Assembly (NCBI GenBank): GCA_036939975.1
Contig: JALLPB010000771.1
Span: 1-13,055 of the forward strand
Length of the DNA stretch: 13,055 nt
Direction: 5' to 3'
DNA from: Cyclostephanos tholiformis
Taxonomy: Eukaryota > Bacillariophyta > Thalassiosirophyceae > Thalassiosirales > Thalassiosiraceae
The notes beneath the pieces are model-generated. The model did no database searches. It was not told the DNA's origin and worked only from the letters and a program-made list of their open reading frames with translations. Shown piece by piece: positions 7,606-13,055 of this stretch; the first letter of the stretch is position 1, and the number at the start of each line of letters is the position of its first letter. A program made the translations under genes and the position numbers.

Positions 7606-9381
7606 TCATTGTATACCATGCGGGTGTGTTTGTCGGACAAATTTTTTTTTTGGCCAGTTGATGTTGCCAACGTTCATGGAGTCACACGCCTTGAATTTCA
7701 CCGATGAAAGTGAGAGATGGAGGCATACAGCTTTGTGATCGCTCGCCACACCGTGTAGAGTCATCTTGCAGTCGTGAACGTGTTTATGAAACGACTGCGA
7801 ACATGCAAAAACATCGTGCATGCTTGGGACTCCACGTGGATGAAGAACCGTGGGGATGCTGGTGTATGTGATGTAGTCGTCCACTCCATGTTTGAAGAAT
7901 GTGTTTTCAATACGCAGTTTGTGGCCGGCAAGAACATGAAGTAGATTTTCACCTCGGGCATTACTTCTCGGGATACCATGAGGTCCGAGAACTTGCATGT
8001 GTTCCTCGTAAGTGCGCGTACCTATTCTCGCATTGATGTCACCGCCGATGATAATTGTCGTATTCACATTTATGGAGTTTAGCATCGAATCAAGGATTGT
8101 GCAGAACCTATTGTGGTTTTGGTTGTCGCAAGGGAAGTATGTCGAGATGAGTGTGATTGCAAGGGAGCATCCTCTGATTTTTTTGCCCCATGTGTCGAAT
8201 GAATCGAATTTGAGATTGAGGCATAAAAATCGACCAGGAAAGTCTTCGGCAGGGTCAATGATGACAGGGGAGGGTGATCCAGCAAGCTTCCACGCATCGT
8301 GGAACTGGGGAGAGAGTATGATTGCGACTCCGCGGAAGAGGTGCTGACGTCCGGTGGTGCCTCTATCAGCATTGTGTCGGAAGATATGATATCCTCCGAT
8401 TTCAGTGTCGAAGTTATCTCCTTCCTCCCAGGTCTCTTGGAGAAGCCACGATCCAACATCATGTCGTCGCATGTAGTCGATGACGTACTCTAGTTTGGTA
8501 AGGTCGGGGGGTGCGTCGACTATAATGTCACCGTTCGGGTCACGGGGGCGTCGCCAGAGGCCTCGTGCATTCTGAGTGTATATTGTCGTCATGGTGTGTG
8601 GTGTATTGTTTTGTTTGTGAGTTGTGATGTTGCAAACGGATTCATGGGGTTGTGGAGATTGGTTGGGGGGGTGGTCGTCGTCGGGATGACTCGGTGTACA
8701 GCCATGGAAGTCATCGTGTGATGGATCGGGCGGCAACGAGGGTGGGGGAAGGGGGATAAATGTCCAGGGACTATTATCGGGGTTATCGATGGCCAATTTG
8801 TCGCGTAAGAAGACTGGTGTTGTCGATGATGGTGGAGAGGGCGTGTGTTGTGGGTGGGCGAAGTGTCTCGAAAGAACGGATGGAGTGATCGTGTTGGCAA
8901 GTGTAAAGTCAGCATCGTAATCATTGTTGCCAGAGAGAGCATATTCCAATCGAGCTATTCCATCATCCAAAAGTAGGTCCGTGATTTGCAAATTGTGTAA
9001 CACCCCCAATAAAACTTCCAAGACCAAACCAAGAAGTTGGTCGAGTGTAGTTATGGACTCGTTGTTGTCGGGGTTGGAAGAACAAAAAGTAGTGCTCAGG
9101 CGGTGATGGGCGCGATGAAATTTGGAGAGTTCACGGTCGAATTCGATAGAGATGGTGTCGATGAATTGGAGAATGGAGATGGTGTCGAGATTATGATGGT
9201 GTGGTGTTGAACAGAGGGCGGAGGGAATAGAAACTGGAGGATTTACTTGGTCGGAGTAGGCGGCGAGGAAGCGATGGCGGAGAAGCAGGCATGCAATGGA
9301 GGTGCTTTTCGGATATCGAAGCTTGGGTGTGGGGACGGGAGCAACCGAATGATGCCTTCGTCGTCGACTAGGATGTGTCAT
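7606..9381 (-). CDS. LINE polyprotein N-terminal part with APE-like endonuclease
   Basis: A 591-codon frame forms the front of the retrotransposon polyprotein. Residues 1-60 are basic; 62-150 are helix-rich and hydrophobic (repeated ILQFID, LLGLVLEVLLGV); 180-260 are Pro/Asp/His-rich. The endonuclease spans about 265-560 with the exonuclease-endonuclease-phosphatase motifs in order: TQNARGL (Asn271), LLQETW (Glu316), STYFP (413-417), GGDINARIG (Asp448, Asn450), MHDVFAC (Asp523) and GVASDHKAV (Asp548, His549). All expected catalytic positions look intact; this enzyme would nick target DNA to prime reverse transcription. An in-frame TAA at about 9412-9414 lies upstream, so ATG 9379-9381 is the first usable start. 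Beyond an A run at 7642-7651 the frame drifts into the nonsense tail FVRQTHPHGIQ while the true continuation lies in the next frame. A translated product would be an endonuclease without polymerase. Confidence 0.85.
   Translation of the reverse strand: MTHPSRRRRHHSVAPVPTPKLRYPKSTSIACLLLRHRFLAAYSDQVNPPVSIPSALCSTPHHHNLDTISILQFIDTISIEFDRELSKFHRAHHRLSTTFCSSNPDNNESITTLDQLLGLVLEVLLGVLHNLQITDLLLDDGIARLEYALSGNNDYDADFTLANTITPSVLSRHFAHPQHTPSPPSSTTPVFLRDKLAIDNPDNSPWTFIPLPPPSLPPDPSHDDFHGCTPSHPDDDHPPNQSPQPHESVCNITTHKQNNTPHTMTTIYTQNARGLWRRPRDPNGDIIVDAPPDLTKLEYVIDYMRRHDVGSWLLQETWEEGDNFDTEIGGYHIFRHNADRGTTGRQHLFRGVAIILSPQFHDAWKLAGSPSPVIIDPAEDFPGRFLCLNLKFDSFDTWGKKIRGCSLAITLISTYFPCDNQNHNRFCTILDSMLNSINVNTTIIIGGDINARIGTRTYEEHMQVLGPHGIPRSNARGENLLHVLAGHKLRIENTFFKHGVDDYITYTSIPTVLHPRGVPSMHDVFACSQSFHKHVHDCKMTLHGVASDHKAVCLHLSLSSVKFKACDSMNVGNINWPKKKFVRQTHPHGIQ
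7642..7651 (-). other. A10 run with frameshift between endonuclease and RT
   Basis: Ten T on the plus strand (ten A in the sense of the element) follow TGGCC. The endonuclease frame reads WPKKKF, while the RT frame reads QKKNLSDKH. Nine A instead of ten would join them. This can be polymerase slippage in the element, a sequencing or assembly error, or, less likely, programmed slippage. Confidence 0.7.
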
Positions 9382-9823
9382 GTGTGAAGGATCGACAATG
9401 ATTGGATGGTTTTTTTAGGGGACGAACCTTTTTCCCATCGACGCAGAAGTGGAGGCCCTTTCGCCAACATGGTGATGGAGGGAAGTAGGGGGAGCGTGTT
9501 ACGATGGCGTGTTGAGGTCGAGGGTTCGGACTGAGCGGATGGTGCTATGCCATGGCGGTCCCCATTCTGGAGGATAAAAAATCTAACCATAGTAGTTCCT
9601 TCGTAGAAATACCAGTTCCATGTCCGCTTTTCACCAACGACCATTAGCTGCGGTGGAAAAATCCATATCGTCAATATAGGGACGGCGGTGACCCCGGCGC
9701 TGCAGAAAACGGAGGCTAGGCCACTAAATGCGGATACGGGTCATCGTGGCCAATCGGACCGACGCGTACTAGGGCGGCAGTCGACGAGTTGGCGATGGTG
9801 CGGTAACTCGCTAATTACATGAG
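9382..9823. other. upstream flank of the LINE ORF, possible 5' untranslated region
   Basis: No convincing gene. On the minus strand an open frame runs from about 9740 to a TGA at 9378-9380, which overlaps the LINE start codon as ATGA. Its first ATG is at 9642-9644 (residues MVVGEKRTWN and on). A run of seven T at 9410-9416 lies just before the junction, so a one-base change would fuse this frame to the LINE ORF. It may therefore be 5' UTR, an upstream ORF, or a lost N-terminal extension. The CpG-rich composition continues that of the element. Confidence 0.35.
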
Positions 9824-10406
9824 ATGAGTCTTTTAGGTGTTGAGAGAAAGATCAAACCTTTATTGGTCTTGTTCGCAGGGATCAAGCCTTTCCTTTCTGG
9901 AATGGCAGTATATCTTCAAATCTCTCCATCTCGTGGAACGGAAGAATCTCCCATAATGCGGTTTAAGGGGGGAGGGGGGGAGGGCCTTGGAAAGGTAGTA
10001 CCAGTGTCTCTCTCGATGTTTTCTGAAATGACTTGAAAGATATTATTGCCAGTGTTCGAGTGTTCGACACCTTACAACCCATGCGCTTTGCACGGATCGA
10101 TGCACGAGGTTTGCGGTGCGATGAGGCGAAGGTGTCAACAATACAATTGGACGGATCGAAAGATATCCGATGAATCGCTTCTTTACATTATATTCGGAAC
10201 TATTCACTTATTCAACGGTACCAAGAAATATCCGCGACCATTCTTATATGTTTCATTCCTCTACTATGCAACATTCCTGCTATATATGAAAAATTGAGAA
10301 TAAAAATCTGTACAACATTCCAATTCCTCTCCCCATAACACATGGACGATCGAGTTCGCTCCAACGTAAAGCAATGAATCCTTCCCCGCCCGCCCGTCCG
10401 CCACCG
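9824..10406. other. intergenic stretch with a G-rich tract
   Basis: I see no supportable gene. Short plus-strand frames at 9824-10036 and 10046-10297 have no recognisable features. A G-rich tract at 9967-9983 (G6 A G7 A G3) could form a quadruplex. The part from about 10,190 to 10,320 is AT-rich. Confidence 0.35.
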
Positions 10407-10670
10407 TCACCGCAAACGCTGCCACGGGCGGTACCCCCCCTCATCGTCATCGGGTGGAAGGCAAGAGAGGATGAAGTCCAAGGGCGACAACAGCAGGGTC
10501 GCCGACGCAGCGTGGCGGGAAACCGCCTCCGTCGTCCAGCCCCAACGAGGTGTATCGGCGGCGGCGGGAGCGAATGGATTCCACGACGCGCGAACGCCGG
10601 CGGCGGTGTGAGGAACACCACCCCTAAGCAGGGATGACGCTACTGCTCTCATCCCGGACGACATCGCACT
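10407..10670 (-). CDS. doubtful short gene or gene fragment, unrecognised
   Basis: From a minus-strand ATG near 10670 the frame reads MSSGMRAVASSLLRGGVPHT and continues with RASWNPFAPAAADTPRWGW, TTEAVSRHAASATLLLSPLD and a DDDEGG end, stopping at 10407. The start is basic, Ser/Ala-rich and without acids, as in a mitochondrial or plastid transit peptide. At a run of seven G (plus-strand C, 10434-10440) a one-base change opens another frame reading VPPVAAFAVTVADGRAGKDS and on, which looks equally protein-like, so the real product may be longer and broken here. I recognise no family; the region is simply GC-rich and a chance frame remains quite possible. Confidence 0.25.
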   Translation of the reverse strand, partial: SAMSSGMRAVASSLLRGGVPHTAAGVRASWNPFAPAAADTPRWGWTTEAVSRHAASATLLLSPLDFILSCLPPDDDEGGYRPWQRLR

Positions 10671-11354
10671 TCGTGTTCGATGATAGGCCGTCTGTTTGGT
10701 AATCTCGGATTTTCGAGGTGGCCCGAGGCATCTCAGGGCATGCGGCATTCGGGACGTCGACGTGTCCTGTGTTCTTTTTTTTGAAGTTCTTCTCAAAAGA
10801 ATGATCGAAATACATATTACGAATCAAATGATTACTTCACAACATGGTATTTTGTTTACATGGTCCAAAAATTTCAGCTGAAACAAATCCTCACAGCGAA
10901 AAAAAAAGGGCAGAAGATTTGAACTATTTAGTAATAATGTCCAGCGCGCCGAAGCATGGATCGAAGATTTGAACTGTGTAGTAATGTCCAGCGCGCCATT
11001 AACGGAAGCAGAGATGCAGGCCAGAGATGATGTTATGATGCACTGATCTAGGTAGTTCCCTCCTTGATATATATCAGAATAGGTAGAAAGATGTAATCCA
11101 TGTATGTTACAATTCCAGACAAAGACATTGAACTCGACACGAACAAGAAGAGACAGCACTTATGGGAAACCCGTGCCAGAGTTATATTATGCATTGGAGA
11201 AGTGCCATTTCTTTTTAGAATCCTCCGCGGCCGTTCGCACCGCTGATGCCTCTTTATCCGTCGATTAGTGCACGAACTCGACACACAAGAATCTTCTCCC
11301 TCGCAATAAGGTGGGATAATCAAACTAGACGACCGCGCGACTGGGAGCCGTAAT
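10671..11354. other. intergenic stretch with a direct repeat
   Basis: No gene that I can defend. Minus-strand frames at 10824-11159 and 11048-11425 lack domain features, and the latter runs antisense-frame into the DUF1365 gene. The stretch holds the 10913-10997 direct repeat and lies downstream of the DUF1365 stop, so part of it is presumably its 3' untranslated region. Confidence 0.4.
10913..10997. repeat. direct repeat of 38 and 35 bases
   Basis: Copy 1 (10913-10950) and copy 2 (10963-10997) both start GAAGATTTGAACT and end GTCCAGCGCGCC, with a three-base deletion (AAT) and two substitutions between them. The copies are offset by 50 bases, separated by GAAGCATGGATC. Confidence 0.8.
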
Positions 11355-12893
11355 TCAGGCGCTCTTGATCTTCTCCCCCCCACAGCGTATCCTCGTCCAC
11401 CATTTGCCCACGACGTCCATCGCAACGAAGACGGGCCCGACCAACGCGGCGATGGCCCTGCTCGCTCCGGTCTCGCTCCCGTTCGGATGGGGTATGAATT
11501 TCACCCCCTTGATCAATAGTCTCAATGCCTCGTAGTGTATCCAAAGCTGTATGATTAGGCAATAGACCGGAAAACGAAGGATGACGAGCGCGAGTTGCAG
11601 GGGATAGGTGAACGTCGGCCGTACCGCGCGTCGCACGTCGAATCCCGCGGTGAAGTATAGCATCCCGTCGTCGTCCCCCTCGACATTTCCCTCCCCCCCT
11701 CCCATGTCCGTCGTACCATCCCTCGTCGACGCTTCGTCGTCGTCGTCGTCGTCGTATGTCTCGTTCGAGGATGGAAGCACCCGACGTATCATCCTCGCCT
11801 CCACCCGTATCCGATCTCGTTCGAATTCGAACGTCCAATCGTAATCGTGATCCATGGTCATGAAGGGACTGACGTGGAATCCCTTTCGCCACCTGTAACG
11901 ATGGGTTCGAGACACGTTGCCGCGAATCGCGTCGTCGTCGTCGTTCGATGGTGACGACGACGACGACGATGGGTCTCCCGCCCCCCCCCTCCTCGATGGG
12001 TACGATGCATATTCCGCGACGTCGACGCTCTCGGGATGGAGGACGTACACGTGCATCTCGTTCCATGGCGTGTTCGATACCTCCACCACCACCGCCTCGA
12101 CGCGTTCCTTTTCCTCCTCCACTTCTCCCCCCCCCCCCCCGCCATCGCCATCGCCATCGTCATCGCGCCCCATGCCGTTCGACGGCGCCAGCACGAAGTA
12201 GAAACTAACTGGATTGAAGCAGTATCCGTAATACAACAGGTGGGTGACGAGTACGATCCTCCTCCTCGTGGATGGATTATTATCCGTCGCCATCAGGTCC
12301 AACGCGCCCACCGTACGCTCGCGGACGAGGTTGATTATCCTACGTCTCATGTCATGTCGTTCGTCGACGTCACCGTTATTCGATTTTTCATCCCCCTCGC
12401 CATTCCTGAGATGATCGACGTCGCGCAATAACATGAGCGTTGACAGGGGCCATAGGGATCCCCTCCTCCTCCTCCTCCTCTCCCGATCGTTATGGACGTC
12501 GTCGACGTCGACGTTGGCGTTCCCTTGCACGGGAGGGGAAGGGGGAGGGGGGGGAGGAGGACGAACGGCATCGCTCCCGAAAAGAGTCGACGCCTCGTCG
12601 AGGTCGACGATCGCGAAGTGGAGGGGATAACCGAACGAGTGCAGGATCGGACGATGACGAACGTGATAGACGACGCCGCGGAAGATGGACGTGTCGAGAT
12701 GACTCCACGGCGAGGAGGGGGGGGAGGGGGAGGAGGGGGAGAAGGGGGAGGAGGGGGAAAGTCGGGTACGCCACCTCGCTCGTATCATCGTGACGATCGC
12801 GAGTATTATTGTGTACGTCGGAAGGAGGAGGAATGGGGGGATCGTCAGGAGGGCGATCAGGCCGAGTATGGACCGCGATATCGACGGCATCAT
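11355..12893 (-). CDS. DUF1365-family protein with low-complexity insertions
   Basis: The intact 512-codon frame carries the DUF1365 signature blocks in order: FRGVVYHVRHRPILHSFGYP and LDLDE-like VDLDEASTLF (residues 71-105); RDVDHL (157-162); VLVTHLLYYGYCFNPVSFYF (214-233); VVVEVSNTPWNEMHVYVL (268-285); KGFHVSPFMTMDHDYDWTF (337-355); and YPLQLALVILRFPVYCLIIQLWIHYEALRLLIKGVKF near the end (430-466). Bacterial members are about half this length and are often encoded beside cyclopropane-fatty-acid synthase and flavin oxidases; the biochemical role is unknown to me. Extra length comes from a Ser/Pro tract (46-63), Pro run (112-121), Arg run (139-144), Gly/Asp run (244-256), Ser run (309-314) and Asp run (381-386). 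An N-terminal hydrophobic segment (about 8-37) suggests a signal anchor, and a second hydrophobic stretch spans 428-450. No intron is needed. It starts at ATG 12891-12893, the first in the frame that precedes the membrane segment. Confidence 0.9.
   Translation of the reverse strand: MMPSISRSILGLIALLTIPPFLLLPTYTIILAIVTMIRARWRTRLSPSSPFSPSSPSPPSSPWSHLDTSIFRGVVYHVRHRPILHSFGYPLHFAIVDLDEASTLFGSDAVRPPPPPPPSPPVQGNANVDVDDVHNDRERRRRRRGSLWPLSTLMLLRDVDHLRNGEGDEKSNNGDVDERHDMRRRIINLVRERTVGALDLMATDNNPSTRRRIVLVTHLLYYGYCFNPVSFYFVLAPSNGMGRDDDGDGDGGGGGGEVEEEKERVEAVVVEVSNTPWNEMHVYVLHPESVDVAEYASYPSRRGGAGDPSSSSSSPSNDDDDAIRGNVSRTHRYRWRKGFHVSPFMTMDHDYDWTFEFERDRIRVEARMIRRVLPSSNETYDDDDDDEASTRDGTTDMGGGEGNVEGDDDGMLYFTAGFDVRRAVRPTFTYPLQLALVILRFPVYCLIIQLWIHYEALRLLIKGVKFIPHPNGSETGASRAIAALVGPVFVAMDVVGKWWTRIRCGGEKIKSA
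11735..11755. repeat. CGT trinucleotide run (Asp tract in DUF1365 protein)
   Basis: Seven perfect CGT copies encode most of the Asp run at residues 381-386 on the minus strand. It falls between conserved blocks, where length change is likely tolerated. Confidence 0.85.
11930..11970. repeat. CGT and GAC trinucleotide runs (Asp and Ser tracts)
   Basis: A CGT run at about 11930-11942 and a GAC run at 11953-11967 flank a short unique spacer and encode the adjoining Asp and Ser tracts (residues about 308-321) of the DUF1365 protein. Both are near-perfect microsatellites. Confidence 0.8.
12531..12561. repeat. G-rich purine tract, 31 bases
   Basis: An unbroken purine run dominated by G blocks (up to G8) encodes the Pro run at residues 112-121 on the minus strand. 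It contains four or more G runs and could form a quadruplex on the non-coding strand. Confidence 0.7.
12712..12761. repeat. G-rich purine tract, 50 bases
   Basis: Fifty consecutive purines made of G5-G8 blocks split by A or GA encode the Ser/Pro-rich segment at residues 45-61 of the DUF1365 protein, between the membrane segment and the first conserved block. Repeated GGGGGAGGA units point to expansion by slippage. Quadruplex or triplex formation is plausible. Confidence 0.8.
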
Positions 12894-12929
12894 TTTTTAA
12901 TACACGATAGTAGATATTTACCTCCTTCG

Positions 12930-12958
12930 AAAAAAATAAAAAATATAATATTTTTTTA
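12930..12958 (-). promoter_or_regulatory. AT-only tract upstream of the DUF1365 gene
   Basis: A 29-base stretch of only A and T lies 37-65 bases upstream of the start codon, in otherwise GC-rich surroundings. It includes TATAATA-like sequence on both strands. It is a candidate core promoter or nucleosome-free tract, assigned only by position and composition. Confidence 0.3.
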
Positions 12959-12970
12959 CTAGCCTAGGCC

Positions 12971-12989
12971 CGTAACACCAAGTGTTACG
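12971..12989. repeat. perfect 8-bp inverted repeat with 3-base loop
   Basis: CGTAACAC and GTGTTACG are exact reverse complements separated by CAA. It lies about 80 bases upstream of the DUF1365 start, so it may be a protein-binding palindrome, a terminal repeat of a small element or chance. Confidence 0.6.
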
Positions 12990-13011
12990 TAAAGCTCATT
13001 GGTACCGTTGG

Positions 13012-13040
13012 ATACGCAGTTTAAACAATACGCAGTTTAA
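13012..13040. repeat. 13-bp direct repeat, two copies
   Basis: ATACGCAGTTTAA occurs at 13012-13024 and 13028-13040, separated by ACA. Its position near the window edge and just beyond the inverted repeat makes it a possible regulatory or insertion-related site. Confidence 0.7.
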
Positions 13041-13055
13041 GCATATTGCGAGAAA

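Larger units (their letters stand above)
6513..7670 (-). pseudogene. reverse transcriptase, N-terminal half (to motif A)
   Basis: This 385-codon frame follows the endonuclease after a frameshift in an A run (7642-7651). Residues about 1-190 are a helical connector. The polymerase begins near residue 205: KKLKNAKAPGLTGVPPEAFK (block 0/1), PVPKSGDLSDPNKWRGVML (fingers), then FGGTPELGCRDGLFVLKTML, and motif A as SYVEFVNLVKAYDMANHELL. In motif A of LINE polymerases the first acidic residue of the F-[VI]-D-x-x-K-A-[FY]-D pattern binds the catalytic metal; here residue 356 is Asn (codon AAC at 6603-6605). The frame stops soon after GAPP at a run of eight C (6531-6538); a one-base change in that run restores the frame carrying motif B. 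The ATG at 7668-7670 is nominal, since it is really internal to the polyprotein. Confidence 0.8.
4642..9381 (-). mobile_element. non-LTR (LINE) retrotransposon, defective copy with a terminal J domain
   Basis: The element is read right to left: N-terminal low-complexity region, APE-like endonuclease, reverse transcriptase, LINE C-terminal region, Pro-rich linker, J domain, then a short tandem repeat. Endonuclease upstream of reverse transcriptase in one polyprotein, and no integrase, protease or LTRs, identify a non-LTR element. Coding is broken by an extra A in a run (7642-7651), a length error in a C run (6531-6538), TAA at 6223-6225, TGA at 5692-5694 and a frameshift near 5310; motif A of the polymerase has also lost its catalytic Asp. 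The copy is therefore non-autonomous. High CpG density (roughly 3-5 per 60 bases in lines checked) suggests it is much younger than the decayed repeat on the left. The 5' end is unknown and may lie upstream of 9381; I could not identify target-site duplications. Confidence 0.85.

Noticed and set aside
8079..8942. Minus-strand and plus-strand frames inside the LINE endonuclease region
   Set aside because: They overlap the endonuclease frame completely, and only that frame shows ordered catalytic motifs.
9967..9983. G-rich tract as a gene boundary or telomere-like repeat
   Set aside because: The unit is not a regular telomeric repeat; it is merely a G-rich tract with possible quadruplex potential.
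10560..10620. GWTTEA string as a sign of a COQ9-like protein
   Set aside because: Only about six residues match what I remember of that family, and no further blocks follow in any frame.
11320..12962. Several long frames on both strands (for example minus 11320-12066, plus 12036-12431, plus 12492-12962)
   Set aside because: They are shadows of the DUF1365 gene. Their Arg/His/Gly/Pro-rich composition follows from GC-rich microsatellites, and only the 11355-12893 frame carries family motifs.
1..13055. CRISPR array, tRNA or rRNA genes
   Set aside because: No regularly spaced identical repeats with unique spacers, and no cloverleaf or rRNA-like conserved sequence that I could recognise.

Overview
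The window looks like nuclear DNA of a microalga, most likely a centric diatom. This rests on three things: a long DUF1365 protein swollen with Asp, Ser, Pro and Gly runs, a non-LTR retrotransposon with reading style I associate with diatom repeats, and a decayed repeat-family protein that I recall from diatom genomes. I could not run a search, so the lineage is an inference. All convincing coding sequence lies on the minus strand. I see no rRNA, tRNA or CRISPR.

Layout from left to right. Positions 1 to about 3,090 are extremely CpG-poor (about 20 CpG by eye in the first 2,760 bases). They hold one heavily decayed minus-strand gene of unknown function (about 676-2710, perhaps extending to 327), broken by several frameshifts and three TGA stops. 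Positions 3169-3420 are an imperfect direct repeat. Positions 3329-4525 carry an intact 398-residue minus-strand ORF that I do not recognise, whose C-terminus runs into that repeat. A short tandem repeat (4642-4690) follows, and probably marks the 3' end of the retrotransposon.

The retrotransposon core runs 4731-9381 on the minus strand. Read in its own direction, it encodes a low-complexity N-terminal region, an APE-like endonuclease with all expected catalytic motifs, a reverse transcriptase, a LINE-type C-terminal region, a Pro-rich linker and a terminal J domain (Hsp40 type, HPD motif intact). This copy is dead: it has an A-run frameshift at 7642-7651, a motif A Asp-to-Asn change at 6603-6605, a C-run frameshift at 6531-6538, stops at 6223-6225 and 5692-5694, and a frameshift near 5310. 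The J domain joined to a LINE polyprotein is the most interesting item here.

Positions 9382 to about 11354 are mostly non-coding, with one doubtful short gene (10407-10670) and a 35-38 bp direct repeat. The one clearly intact host gene is 11355-12893 (minus), a DUF1365-family protein of 512 residues with low-complexity insertions between conserved blocks. Its putative promoter lies at 12930-12958, and short inverted and direct repeats fill the right edge.
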